A DNA stretch of 64,000 bases from Prostheceraeus crozeri (GCA_907163375.1 CAJQUW010010277.1:1-64000); one strand, 5' to 3'; counted from the stretch's first letter, positions 11,946-24,120 are shown. A program made the numbers and translations. Notes: a model not told the origin generated them from the sequence alone.

Positions 11946-12589
11946 TGTTTAGGTTTATCAGTCGTAAGACACGTAAGCTCAATTAAAAGTGTGCTCGCCT
12001 TGATTTATTAGACCAACCTTGGCCACACCTTCGGCTTGTGGTGTTTTAATCAATTAGACCATATTTAACAGTGACAGTTAAATAATGGGGCTAAATCTGC
12101 GTCGGAGACCTTTAACTTTACACAACATTGCACACCACTACAAATTGTTTTACAGCGATTAAATTCTCCAAAATATAGCTGTTTCAGATTCTCCAAGCTT
12201 GATGTAACTTTCTCTTATGACCGTTCAATCTCCTCCAGAGACTCTAGACAGTGACACGTAATTACAGCCAAGCGTCAAAAATGTCAATCAGTTTATTGCG
12301 GCAGTTGGACACTGTATAAAACATGAGCTTTTTTATTTGTGCTTCTCGACAGCATCCGACTAGTCCCAACACGGCCTGCTAAATCGTCACTCACCTCCTA
12401 ATCCTGCCTATATTTCCTGTTCCTAATGGAAAATCAATGGTAGCACACATTATAGATAATTGTTACCACTCTTGCTATATTGCTTGCAAGAGAACACGAC
12501 CAACATCGGAAGACACAACCCATGATGGGGAGTGTCGAATAACGAACGACGGAGTAAGTGACTTCTTGATTTCAGGCACTTAGTGCAAA
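11946..12589. other. Non-coding stretch, nothing recognised
   Basis: No element ends or exon-like frames were found between the possible pogo-like remnant and the A/C-rich tract. Confidence 0.45.
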
Positions 12590-13616
12590 GATCGAGCGAA
12601 CAAATTCCAAAGCCTAGCTTGACAACGACAACCACAAAAGAAACCAACATAGGCACCCAACACCACAAATACGACACGCACAAACACCAACAGCACAGCC
12701 AAGCTGAGCACTGAGAACAAACACCGCACGTTCAAATCAACAAGCACAAAAGCATCAAGCGCGCACCTCGAACTGTAACAAAACACAAGCAGCACAATCC
12801 AATCAGCTGGCGGAACCACCACATCAACAAGCATCACAGCAACCAACAAGCAAACAGTAAACGCACGCAACACCTTCACGCAACACACCAACAGCACGCA
12901 ACAAATGACACAGCGAAGTCACACATAGAGACAGTTGCAAGCCGCAACGGCACCCACAGCACAATCGTTACAAATAGACAGCACTGCTGGAACACTACAT
13001 CATAGCAAATTATGCACACCAATCCCTGCAAACCTGAAAGTCAGAACACAAGTCAAACACGACAACAAGCACACCACATAGCACAGAACGACACAACACA
13101 AAACACTGCAATGCACAAAACACACCATCACCAACACATACGCAGCAAACGCATCACACAAGCAACGTCCTGGGCCCCCCCCCCCTTTGCGAAGACATGC
13201 AAAACCACGAATCACACGCACTCACGGCACCAATACATCAAACACAAGCACACAGAAGCCACCAACACAAAGGCAACACACGAACAAAGTCCAACAAAAA
13301 CGCGCACAAACCAAACACCAGCATTCAACACAACACACTCAAACAACCAGCACAAGCGCAGCACTACAAAGCAGCCAGCAACAAGCACAACAAGCACACA
13401 AAAACAGCCAATACGCCAGACACACTTCAAATAGCCCCGCCTACCACAACTGTCAAAGCTGAACAAGCAGCACCAGTTCAACAACAATTGCAGCACAACA
13501 CACAAAGACCAAAGCACACAGCATCAGCAACACAGCAACACAACATGCACAACAACACACAACAGAAAAGCAAACACAACCACCAACACAATGACACTGT
13601 CAATCCAATCTCTCAA
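12590..13616. repeat. About 1-kb A/C-rich strand-asymmetric low-complexity tract
   Basis: Over roughly a kilobase the plus strand is almost entirely A and C, with scattered G and very little T, in short ACA, CAC, AAC and GCA combinations that never form a perfect tandem unit. A run of C lies near 13171-13182. All long frames here (plus-strand T/H/Q/N-rich, minus-strand C/V/L-rich) follow from this composition and are not taken as genes. The borders are fairly sharp on both sides. The tract could be a decayed (CA)n/(ACC)n-type satellite or a strand-skewed region. Confidence 0.7.
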
Positions 13617-13925
13617 TGAGTACACCAATTGAATGAATTGAAAGCTTTCCGTACGACCCTGTCCCCGATTACGTCATCATCAATTCTGTTTTTCGACTTC
13701 TAGATGCAAAACCATCACTACTTTGACATGGTGTAGCAAAGTCGTCCCACGTTCAACTCAGTGGAAAACAGAGTTAAGAATTGAGAAAATACAAAAATTC
13801 GAACGAAACTACACCTATGAAATTACGCACAAGCAGAAAGAATTGATGAAAAAAAACCAAGCAAATACAACAGCGTACCCATCTCTCATACATGAGTCTT
13901 TAATTTCAATTTTTAGGTCATACGA

Positions 13926-14276
13926 ATGACACTGATCGAGAGTCTAGTCTACACGCAAATGCGTGCCCGTAAAAGAGAGTGTTGGCCTCTGTGGCATTCA
14001 TACGTGAAAATTGGTCAGCTTGGCTCGGGTGTTGGCATTGCGTTAAGAATGACCATGGGACGGAAATCAGCAGACAATGCCATCGCCAACGTTACGAGCA
14101 TTCCGCGCTTCTCTTTTCGCATTCGCAATTCTCTTCATTGCTCCCACAAAGAAAACCGAACCGACAGTAACAGTCAAATCATTATTTTATGCAACCTCAC
14201 TGTTATTAAACATGGATTATTTGTATATTTTCTAACGTTTTTTTATCTATGTTACCTTAACTCCAAGCTATCATAA
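13926..14276 (+). CDS. Unrecognised ORF of 116 codons, possible exon
   Basis: The ATG is 8 bases after a polypyrimidine tract ending ATTTTTAG, a good splice acceptor form. The first 75 residues have mixed composition (MTLIESLVYTQMRARKREC onward) and the end becomes hydrophobic and low in complexity. Two other frames are also open across about 13979-14170, which weakens the case. No domain recognised. It lies directly right of the A/C-rich tract. Confidence 0.2.
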   Translation: MTLIESLVYTQMRARKRECWPLWHSYVKIGQLGSGVGIALRMTMGRKSADNAIANVTSIPRFSFRIRNSLHCSHKENRTDSNSQIIILCNLTVIKHGLFVYFLTFFYLCYLNSKLS

Positions 14277-14728
14277 CCCAGATGCAATATACAATTTGTT
14301 GTACATGAAATTGTGAAATGTTATGTAATGTAATTACAAATCAGCAGGTTTTCTCAATATTAATCTAACATAATCGGATCACTAGTTCTGCCGTATGATC
14401 ACATAAGCGCATATAACTCAGAAATCAAGTTCCGAGATGATAACATATTTGTTGTTTCTGTTATTGCGTAGTGCCACATGAAAAGCATGACTCATTGTCG
14501 AAATTAGAGCGAGGAGCTCATTTTCATAAAGCAATTATCAATTAACATAAAAGGGTGTAGAGTGGTAGCAGTTGCATGGGCATAAAGATTCCATAGACTT
14601 GAGCAATTCACCACGATAGCTTTTCAATATCATGTTTGTACGAGTCACCAAAGTCTTTGTTGATTATTTGGCCTAATTGATGGTGCTTATGTAAATATTA
14701 TAATATATACGGCCGAAAATATAATACT
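14277..14728. other. Non-coding stretch, nothing recognised
   Basis: AT-rich sequence with no supported exon, repeat pair or element end. Confidence 0.45.
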
Positions 14729-14888
14729 ATGTCGCTATTATACAAATACACAGAACAACATCCGCTGGAAATCAGGAAATTTGTGTATAAGCAGGCTATT
14801 TCATTCAAATTGTCATTAGGCGATTCGAACAACGATTGGGCGACTTTTGTCGGAAAGAAACATGAATCAGCAACGCGAATATTACAAG
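14729..14888 (+). CDS. Candidate exon, unrecognised protein
   Basis: The frame begins at ATG 14729 and gives a well-mixed peptide, MSLLYKYTEQHPLEIRKFVY onward. A possible donor (CAAG then GTGCCA) follows at 14888/14889, leaving phase 1. The centre (LSLGDSNNDWATFVGKK) has an amphipathic helical look. The frame reads past the donor for about 20 further codons to a stop, so it may be unspliced. Linkage to the next exon candidate at 15200 is not shown, because the phases do not match directly. Confidence 0.25.
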
Positions 14889-15199
14889 GTGCCATGGAAA
14901 GATTTTTCCTCTCATATCCGCGCTATAACTTCATTCGATTTTCGAATTTTTAAATTTTTTGAGGTGCCATAAATCTGCTAGGCAAAAATTCAAAACAGGC
15001 AATTTATGATCGTTGCACATCTGAGGTTGGCAGGTAAGTTTATAAAAGTTTTTAAATTGCTAATTAGTTCCCATTTTGCAAACGGTATTAATCATACATC
15101 CGCGTTTTGTCTACTTTGAATTGTCTGTCAGACCTAGCCGTAGCAATAATGCCGGTATAAACATGAAAACTGTATGGACCACTTAGTTTAATTTTGCAG

Positions 15200-15449
15200 C
15201 AACCAGAAAATGAAGAGGAATTCCGTCAACGACTAGAAACGTTGGGCCTGAAGACTTGCGAATACCCATTCAAACATCCGGATTTCTGCGTGGTGTCGAA
15301 ATTCTGGCGACTATATCACGTAATTCCATTTTCGAGTCTGGTGCGTTTATCACCGCTACTCAATTTGAGCGACTACACACACTATGGTGCTCATAAAAAC
15401 ATTCGCCCAGCAGCTTCTTAGACCTACCGCAGCTAACAGGCGCTCAAAG
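15200..15449 (+). CDS. Two candidate exons of an unrecognised host gene
   Basis: The first exon (15200-15319) follows TTTAATTTTGCAG and is exactly 40 codons, starting QPENEEEFRQRLETLGLKTC and ending before GTAATT. After a 91-base intron, a second possible exon (15411-15449, 13 codons, QLLRPTAANRRSK) follows TTCGCCCAG and ends at AAAG before GTAAAT. Both begin and end in phase 0, and so does the exon candidate at 17747, so the three can be spliced in frame. The composition is that of an ordinary soluble protein. I do not recognise the family, and further exons may be missing. Confidence 0.4.
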
Positions 15450-17746
15450 GTAAATACATTTATGAAAGTTTAGCGTGTAAGAATGCTATGAGAAAGCCTA
15501 GTTATACTGATTAAAGCCACAATTAAATAGGAAATATCAATATCAAATATGATAAATTTTAAATCACATATGTTCATATTCTATTGTGCTATAATACGCA
15601 TTATTGAATTTCAAAGATTCTTGTCGACCTCAATCGCTGATGGACGAGAGGTGGTCCAATAAACTTCGTGAAATCACTGCTAGAACTGAATGACCGATAA
15701 ATCATGACTCTCATTGTTTGTCAGTTCGATATGACAATGTGTGATGGAGTCTTCATCTTCGACCTGAGGAATAGAAGTACTTTGACGCGAGTGTACCACA
15801 AGCGTCCAGAGTAAGACTCGCAGACTCAATGATCAATATTTACCTGTAGATAAACGAAACAGGGCATGATCCGTCGGCGAGCGAGAAAACGGACGCAACT
15901 GAGGAATGAAACTGAACCTATCGAGCGGATCGCGAATTCAATGAAAAGCAGCGAAAGCTAATGGAATTTAGGGATTTTACGACAGTGAATGTACGACCCA
16001 TAACTCGCACAAATTTCCAATCCTAACAACTTAAACAACTGGCATCGATCGATCCATAACTAAAATTTTGAACAGTATTAACAAATACTGTTAATCGTAA
16101 TACTGTAAATACTGTCTTGTAATTAAAATACAGGACCTAATAGCGTCGTTGTGACAATGACGGTATTGATGTTTAGTCATATGTTTCTAGACTGACCATG
16201 AAATCAAACATAGTGGGCTACTTCAAAGTTATAATTGATTTAAGATCGACCCGGACCTTTATTTGCAAGTGAAATGGACGTTGTGTTAAGACATAGACGC
16301 TTTACCTCCTTAGACAATGATTTAATCACTTAGTTTTAAAGTGGAGCGACAAAGCGTCTCCGCTATAAGTCAGAAGATCATTAAATGCATCCTTTCTAGC
16401 CATAATCCTCACCCTCCACTAACATACATTAATATGCTGTCTACTCGTTCTCTTCATCGCTCTTCGACCATACACAATAATGAGCGAATATAATAAATCG
16501 CGCAAACAGGGGTAAAAAGCAAAAACATTTCAGACATATTTATACGTCAAAAAGACCTGATTCAACATCTGGTTTATAAGTATCCTGGAAAAATGTGGAC
16601 GAACATCACTTTATAACAGAATTTTGTGATAGTACAGTTGAATGCGGAAAGAGTACAAATGAAGTTTTTGTAAAGCTCTGTCTAGAACTAATAAAATTGC
16701 CATTGAAATATGTGCGCTGGTGTGATTCGAGCATACAATACCTCAAGTCTATTTAGAGAACATTGCGTGTCTACAAAGTCCCCCCTAAGAGGTCCTAAAA
16801 CCGGTCTCTAAAGTCCTACAATATCATCAAAACGTCCTAAATTCTCAGACTTTTAGAATTTGACTCCTTAGTACCCGGTACATTGCATTTTCGCGATAAA
16901 ATTTTAAAAAAAAAATTAAGAATCTTCCCTTATGACCCGAGATTCTTTAATCAAAATAATATCTGTCTACATTTTCAAGTTAGTGAAGCGAATGAATTTT
17001 CGACAATTAGCTTAGAGACTACGTGAATAATGTCATATAACGTGTTTGGAGCTTACGCATCTGAATAGATATATCAGAATAACATTCATCAAAAGACGAA
17101 GCACAATCTCTAGTTTTCGCACACAGATGATTGTTTTTGTTTTCTCATACATATTCAACTTTATTCAACACTCTGGGGACTAAGAGCATAAGCACTGAGT
17201 AATGTACATTTAGGGAGATAATTGAGGGTTCTACGCCAAAGCATATTTATCTTAGTCATGCAAATTCGAAATATCTGTACAATACGGTCCAGTGAATTGC
17301 TCAATTCACCTTCAATGTTTGTAATTTTGTAAATGCCATAAGATGTATGTGTTTATTTCTAATCTTATTGTTGTTTTAGCAAAGCCACATATGGTTTTTA
17401 AAGTTTGCGCGTCTCATTTACTTCCCACAGATATTCGCAGATCTTAGCCTAGCACAGATTTCGCATAGGTGTGATGATTTACATTTAACATAGATTTTAC
17501 ATTTGTAATGCCTGCAGGTTTTAATAATTTGAATTTCCAATCCAATGTTCATGAAAAGAACATTTAACTGAATGACAAATTATCAGGAAAGTACTACGAC
17601 ACTCCATGAATGCTTTGCAGCGCGCTTTCTCACACAGCTTATTTCCTTAGCGAACTTCTGCAATTTCTTTTCAATTTTCCGTGAATCTCTGAATCAGCCG
17701 TAGATTAGTACTTCCGCTCCACTGAATTGAACCTTCTTTCTTTTAG
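15450..17746. other. Possible intron or intergenic DNA
   Basis: This stretch has no frame worth calling. Near 16075-16130 there is a small cluster of ACAGTATT/AATACTGT inverted copies that could fold. If the exon candidates on both sides belong to one gene, this is its intron. Confidence 0.4.
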
Positions 17747-17920
17747 ATACCATCTGTCGAGCATGTATCCTTGCGAGGCCAAGTGTTTTACATGGACAAG
17801 ATTTCGGCAATGGCCGCTGTCTCTTCTTTCAATCATGAACCATTGATTCTGTTTCTATTTCATGTTGATTCCACCGTTCGCGCCTGCCACACCAAACCGC
17901 CAGTGAGGAGGCAATATTGA
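17747..17920 (+). CDS. Candidate terminal exon, unrecognised protein
   Basis: A strong polypyrimidine tract and acceptor (CTTTCTTTTAG) precede a phase-0 open frame of 57 codons ending in TGA at 17918-17920. The peptide starts IPSVEHVSLRGQVFYMDKIS and ends in a basic tail. There is no internal ATG at the start, which fits a last exon rather than a stand-alone gene. The phase agrees with the exon candidates at 15200-15449. No domain recognised. Confidence 0.35.
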   Translation: MPSVEHVSLRGQVFYMDKISAMAAVSSFNHEPLILFLFHVDSTVRACHTKPPVRRQY

Positions 17921-18109
17921 AGAAGACGAGAATGAGCCAATACAATGTGTCATTGAGGTGGGAGCCCTCTACTCTCTCCAAGGCTCCGAGGGATGATGAA
18001 TGTACAACATGGGCTACTGCTCAACCAAGCCATCCGAGAAGAGTACAGTTAAAGCCAGACACCTAGCTAATCAACAGAGCCTGTCCAGAATCACGATAAA
18101 AGAAAAAAA

Positions 18110-18660
18110 CACACGAACAAAAAAAAACCCCCCCCCCCACGAAAAAAAAAAAAACCCCACGAAGAAACGAACACCGAAAACTGTCGGCAGGGGTAAACAC
18201 TACAAACTGATGTGGGTGGGAACCCAGTCGTCCCCTCTACCTGCACAAGTTTCTATTTCCTGCGATTGTATCATCGATTTACATGCTTTGAGACAGAACC
18301 TAGTAACGAACTCAAACACAAGGACACAGACGGAAAGTGAAAAAAAAAATAAAGAACAACAGAAAACAAAAGAAAATAACAACAGGAGGAGAAAAAGAAG
18401 AAAAAAAAAAGAATGAGTAAAGACAGGAAAATAAATAGGGAATAAATAACAATAACAAAGTTAGAAAAAGAAACAAGAAAAAAAGACAAAAAGAGAAGAA
18501 GAGAGAAGAACAATGAACGAAAAGGCGACCCCCGCATGAGACAATCCAATACGCGCCCAACCCCACGACCCCCCATCCCCAAAGCACGCCCCCGTCCACG
18601 CCACTTACTCCACCGCCCACAACACTCCCTGAAAAGCTCATGAGCCCGCAGAACCCTCTC
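18110..18660. repeat. Low-complexity A/purine-rich tract passing into a C-rich tract
   Basis: The plus strand has A runs and C runs at 18112-18163, then an A/G-rich stretch from about 18340 to 18530 with very few pyrimidines, then a C-rich segment at about 18528-18665. All long frames in this interval (K/N/R/E-rich on plus, F/L/S-rich on minus) are caused by composition and are not called as genes. Confidence 0.65.
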
Positions 18661-19384
18661 CCCACCATATTATAAAGGATCTTTATGGACATCTTTCCTA
18701 TCAACACGAGCACCACAATATTGAACACCCGGACCTGTTCTAAACCCACATACACTGCAAACACCGGAACCGAGCGACGTAGTAAACGAATGAAAAAGAA
18801 CACGACGTTCTTTATTCATAAGGCATTCTTTAAGATTATCTCTCACTTAATATCTGACAAAATTTATTTCAATATTGACCTAGAGAACGCAAGACAAAGG
18901 AAAACTACCGCTTACATGATTAGGCCAGAACACATATTTGGATGATCATGATACAGAATGCGAAGCATGATTGGCAATATTTTTACGGATCCTTCCGTTC
19001 ATGACAGATCCTGGAGATAATGGTTTGCCAAATCTAGCCAATGTCGATAGGCTGGCAATTACTTTCATACTCCCTCCAACCTCATGGGCATTCTCTTAAG
19101 CGTTGAACATATCACAGACAACGTGCCACAGGTGGAACAACAAAAATAACATAAATCGAAAGACATTCATTATTAACTTCATAAGGTTAACACTGGCCCA
19201 CATATTCAGATTCAGGACAATGAGACACCATATATGTATGTGAATCAAAAAAATCAAATTATACCGATAAAAAATTGAATTAAAAACATAGAAAATTTTC
19301 AGCCAAATAAAACAAAAAAATCGACTTTTCCTTGAATACCTCCATTATGCGTTCCATAGAGTATAGGGATATATATGGTAGAGT
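18661..19384. other. Non-coding stretch, nothing recognised
   Basis: No exon, element end or repeat pair was seen between the low-complexity tract and the foldback to the right. Confidence 0.4.
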
Positions 19385-20590
19385 TCGACTCAAAAAGTGT
19401 CCTGTATACAGTAACAAATTTTATCACAAGATTCAGTTTTTTTGAGGAGCCAGTTACGTTCCCGTGGTCCAAAAAATTATTTGAAGCAGTTTTGAAAAAT
19501 GTCCAAAACTTGCCTATTTATATACTACCGAGATGACTCTCCTAAATAAGTATAGTATGAAACAAGTTGGATATCAAAAGGAATGAATACTTGCTAAAAA
19601 GCATCCTATACTGAGCGGAAATTAAGCTGATTATCAAGGAAATCTAATGAACGGCATTATAATGGAAGTCTTCATGAAAAGGTCGCGATCATCATGTTTT
19701 CTTGGCTGAAATTTCAAGTTTTAATTCAATTTACACCTGCATGATTCACTAAATTCATGTTTCATTTCTTGAATCTGAATAGCGATATGGACCCATTTAA
19801 GGCATACATCTTTCAAGGTTAATTGAGATCATTGTCTTTGATTATGTGATTTTGCTCTGCCAATGGCAAGTTGCATATGACATGATCACACATAAGAAAA
19901 TACTGTTGAGGTTGAGCCAAAGATAATGTATATTATATATTATCCATTGTCTTTGGGTTGAGCATGAAAGCAATAGGAACTCATCGAATTGCTAATTTGA
20001 TAAAACAATAAATATCCAAGGCTGTCATGACAGAGATCTGTAAGATGCCATCATTCCTTCTGCATTACGAAAATGATCACTCAATTCTGTGGCAATATCT
20101 TCAAAACTGCAAAAATTCGCAGATCTCACATTTGGAAACAATTCCGACTATGTCCTTTGAGTTCATTTAATAAAATCGAAAGTGTATATACACATTGGGG
20201 ATTTAACAAATACGGAGTTACCACTCTACCCACAGACATCGAGCATTAAGCATTGTTGTTGTTCGATGTCTATGACTCTACATAACATATTTACTCTATG
20301 TGCAGTTCATGAAAATTTCTTGATCATCAGCATAATTTCCGCTTCGTTACGATGCTCGTTCGTAGATATTCATTGCTTTTGATATCCAACTTGTTTCATG
20401 CATGCTACTTATAAAGTGGCTTCATGTCGGTAGTATATAAATTTGCAAAAATTTAACTTTTTATAAACTGCTCAAATAATTTCCTTGACCACAGGAACGT
20501 TTATCTCCGCAAAAAACAGAAATTTGATAACAGAATTGAAAACAGAATTGATACAGAAATTTTCTAACTAAGCAATGTCGGCCACCAATA
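19385..20590. mobile_element. Large diverged foldback (long inverted repeat) element
   Basis: The arm at about 19400-19680 and the arm at about 20290-20570 are reverse complements of each other with moderate divergence. Shared landmarks are CGGTAGTATATAAAT, CTCAAATAATTT, CCACAGGAACG/CCACGGGAACG, TTTTGATATCCAACTTGTTT (found exactly in both arms) and CAGCTTAATTTCCGC/CAGCATAATTTCCGC. Between them is about 600 bases without coding potential. This is the form of a foldback or long-TIR non-autonomous DNA transposon. No clear target duplication was found, so the outer borders are approximate. Confidence 0.6.
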
Positions 20591-20636
20591 TCTTTGCTTG
20601 ACGATGATAAATGATCAGATCAAAGGATCACATGTA

Positions 20637-20698
20637 GCCCGCAGCCATAGACATCGGATTACATTATTAGGAATGTTATCCGATGTCTATGCCCGCAG
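20637..20698. repeat. Short hairpin flanked by a 9-bp direct repeat
   Basis: CATAGACATCGGAT and ATCCGATGTCTATG form a perfect 14-bp stem with an 18-base loop, and GCCCGCAGC stands directly on each side. A related hairpin with GACATCGA and TCGATGTC arms lies at about 20237-20272. The form resembles a miniature insertion with a target duplication, but it is very short. Confidence 0.5.
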
Positions 20699-22060
20699 CA
20701 TTGACTCTGAACGGATAATCCGAGCAAACAGAGAGACCATCATCAGACACCTTCTGTCCGCTCGGGTCCCTTTATCTTGAACAGCGAAGAGTTGAATTTC
20801 TAGTTGTGATATGTACATGTATGATGCTCAAATTAATTCAAAATTTGTTTTAGTACATCGATTATTTTTGTTATCAATATTCAGCAATCCAATCAGGTTT
20901 GAAATGCACAGCTGATTTTTCGCTATCGTTTATTACCTAGGTAACTAGCAAATTTCCCCAATCATATGCAGCTTGTTTTATGGAATTAGAAGAGTATTTG
21001 TGTTGAGCATGGATATGAAGTATCCTAGAATTGGTCAGATGATTTACAGGACTTCATGCATCCATGTAGAAAATCTACTACATACATTTGATCGATTAGG
21101 TGGATTCATTTGTTTTCATCATGATTTCTATAAGGCAGTGGCTATTACACCGGAATTAGCTGGTATAATTTTCGTCTCGCGGCTACTGCACTGACATGAC
21201 CGGAACACAACAATGTCACATGTCTGTCATCACGCTTAATATTTTTTAGATACAAGACTCCAATTCACTCAAAGCACCAAGAGATGTCAGAATGTGTTTT
21301 GACTCCTTGCTTTGAAAATTTTAGTGATTTCTTACGCAATGCAATCACACCATGACCCATCCGGTTTAGGACGATTTTTCAAACACAATAGATAAAAAAG
21401 AATATAAACCAAATTCGATCGCCAATTGGGGCCCCTCTTAAATTCTTAATTAATTCAAATCAATTAACGTCTGAAATGATCTTTGCCGAGTAAAGTGATG
21501 TTTGAAGTTTTTGATTTGTTAGTAGATCAGTTGAGTTAGTTGGTGGTGGTCCGATGTCCTTGCTCAAAATCATGATTAGACCCCATTTGTCGGGCACTTC
21601 AGGTTGCCCTTGAACTAACGCACACGTTCTGCAATTTATGACCGGCGACTTGTGGATACTCGATGTGCCCACTCTTCATGCCACACTTCAAATCTTTATT
21701 GCTCGAGATTATGATTAAGCGGCTCCCACTTCACGGTCTTTCATTTGCTAGCTATAAGCCACTCCAAGACAATTAATACAAAAATGTTTGATTCAGTGTT
21801 TTGTCTACTGCAGATGATTTCTCTGTTACGCATCAGTGAGACAATCAGTATTTTGATGTCGTCTTCTTTTGATAGTTCTCAAAAAATATAAATGCACGAA
21901 GGAATTAGAGCGCAAAACCTGCAGGTAATGTGAAAAATAATAGGGAAATAGGTGTGCACAAGCAGCCGCGGCTCGTTCATCATGGAAGGTAGTGCACTGC
22001 CCCCAACTTGTAAATATTGCTATTTTTCCTGCTACAGTGATCCTTGCGAGCAATAATATG
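20699..22060. other. Non-coding stretch, nothing recognised
   Basis: Short frames only (for example 20973-21194 plus, 21460-21672 minus, 21826-22053 minus), none with splice support or a recognisable domain. Confidence 0.45.
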
Positions 22061-22074
22061 AGTGAATGACATCA

Positions 22075-23620
22075 AGTGGCACCCATAGTTCATGCTATCA
22101 TCACAATGAAAGTGCGAGTACGTCCGGTCGTCATCAAAGTGAAAGAAAGTTTACAACGAACAAATATTGGTTCCCGAAGGAAAATATTCCAGTGCCAAGA
22201 GTTAAAGAAAGAAGAACTTCGGAACACGTTCAAGAAAGAAGTGGTTGATTTGCTTATTCAGATGCTCCAATCAAAATGCATTGACAGACAACAAAAGCGG
22301 CACTCCAAACAGCAGAAACTAAATTTGTCCCTATAAAGAAACTTTTCGTCCTGGAAACGGTTGGATGACCGATGAGATACTTCACGCCATGGTTGAAAGG
22401 AGGCTAGCGAAAGGTCGTAACGAAGAAGAATAGTGACTGTTATTTAATGCGTTGCCTAAAGAATCACATGATATAGACTTTGATGATCATGCCTGACTCG
22501 CGTGGCAAAAGTCATTTTAGATATCATCACAGAGAAGATCCGTAACCACAGAATTAGATTGTACAACTTTTTCAGTTTACTAGAAGTGAAGACTAATTCA
22601 AAACGATGGCACATGCTGGAACTTTGTAGGTGGCAAAAAGGAATTCCTAATACCCTACAGAGATAGGAAAAACAATGGTGCGTCGCTTGCGGATCACTGC
22701 AAATTCCTCCAAAATGTTTCGATTGCCACAATTTCTTCAGATTCGGAAAATTCAGATCATTGCGCACAAGTTTTCTTGTTAATGTAGGTACTTCAGAGTC
22801 TTTGTTTAGAAGTTGGCAGGCGTTAGAAATTTAGTTCTTTCCATCTCTTCGTAGGATTTATCAATGAATGGTAGTGTGACAACGAAGTGTGACCAAACGA
22901 AGAGCTCGATGTGTATGACACGAACGCCACTGGCTGCAGTTGTCTGTGGCTCACTGCTTAATCAGTGACGACCTTACTGTTTGACCGTAGACCGTGTGTG
23001 GTATGTGCCATTTCACCATCGCATACGAGATATGACTCTGCCTTTCTAGGAATCAACGACTAGGGAGCGAGCAGTCAAATTCTGTGTCCGTAACAGACTC
23101 CAGCGAGAAGATCCATAACGGACACCGGTCGTAAATGCTGAAATATCTGACAAACAATTCGGTTTCATCCTCGATGCCATTTTACCTTGAGGATGCTCTA
23201 CAAGCGAATTATTGAGCATCAACTAGAAGTGCTTTTATGCTTCATTGATTACGTCAGAGCCTTTAACAAAGTGCAACGAACCGTTTGTAATTTTGTCAAA
23301 GCTTGGTCGAATACCGCATTAAGATATGTTCATCATGTTGCATATTTTTTATATGAACAGGATGAACATCAGAAGGCCGTGTTGCTTCCAATACAGGTTA
23401 TTAGCCAGAAACTACGGGAGTAGACACAAACAGAAAGTCCATAAGTGAAAGGTCTATCCGAGCGTGCCGAGTAACTGCATAGTAATGGAAGTTCAGTCTC
23501 CAACGTGGGCGGTCTGGTTTAAAGAAAGAGACTGTGCCAGGCCGAAGAACCCAGTCTTAATAACAGCTTGATATCCGTTGGCACTTCTCGGACACGGGGG
23601 ATCTGTTCGGGTGACCACTA
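22075..23620 (+). mobile_element. Decayed non-LTR retrotransposon (LINE), endonuclease-linker and RT fragments
   Basis: The first frame (22076-22336) contains RNTFKKEVVDLLIQMLQSK, matching the linker between endonuclease and RT domains of a widespread invertebrate LINE family. A segment reading LDIITEKIRNHRIRLYNFFS follows near 22515-22580. The RT box LLCFIDYVRAFNKVQRT, a variant of F-I-D-Y-x-K-A-F-D-K-V, is at about 23230-23285. Many stops and frameshifts break the chain, and the palm with its YADD box was not found. It is an old plus-strand copy. No clear 3' tail was seen; the end at 23620 is approximate. Confidence 0.5.
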
Positions 23621-24120
23621 CTCAACTTCATTCCTATGAAATGTGAATGACTCCTTTACTTTGTCCTTGAAGGATCTGCGGTGAATGTGCTCCCCGCTTA
23701 GGCAACGCAATTATCCCAGAAATTATAAGAAAAAAGGTCGAGATGGGAAAATAGGAAGAGACGATGTGGAAAAGAAAACGAAGACAACTATGGAAGACTG
23801 AAAGATTAGCTTTGAGGCAACAGGTAATCCAACAGCCATTGATTGACGACAAACAGAGCATCGAAGTGGTTTCGACGAGAGGCCATAAACCACGAACTCC
23901 ATGTGCATAGCCCATGAAACATAGAGTCAGACAACCGCTGATTGACCAATCAACAGAATCAGCCATATTCAAAGTCAGAGCACTACCGAATATTTACATT
24001 TTGAACGCCGCTTCTGTTGCTGGCACTTGCTAGCTGGCCTTCGCGGCCATGAAATTATGTTAGGCTTCAATTACACAGACTCATAATCATGACTGCATTT
24101 TCTCACTCTCGTGTTCACCA
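23621..24120. other. Uncertain repeat-derived sequence
   Basis: The stretch has broken frames in both directions. The phrase CCACTTGATTG-like content was not found elsewhere, but two nearby copies of a CAGCCATTGATTGAC/CAACCGCTGATTGACC motif (23836 and 23931) suggest a decayed repeat. Confidence 0.25.

Noticed and set aside
13012-13619. Overlapping long frames rich in T, H, Q and N, and C/V/L-rich frames opposite
   Set aside because: All frames are open because the tract lacks T (and so lacks stops); composition artefact.
14999-15033. 35-base mini exon with a GTAAGT donor
   Set aside because: No phase joins it to the neighbouring candidates without an immediate stop.
18000-18803. Lys/Arg-rich plus frame and Phe/Leu/Ser-rich minus frames
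   Set aside because: Caused by A- and purine-rich low complexity.
23634-23972. 112-codon minus-strand frame
   Set aside because: No domain or splice support; lies in decayed repeat sequence.
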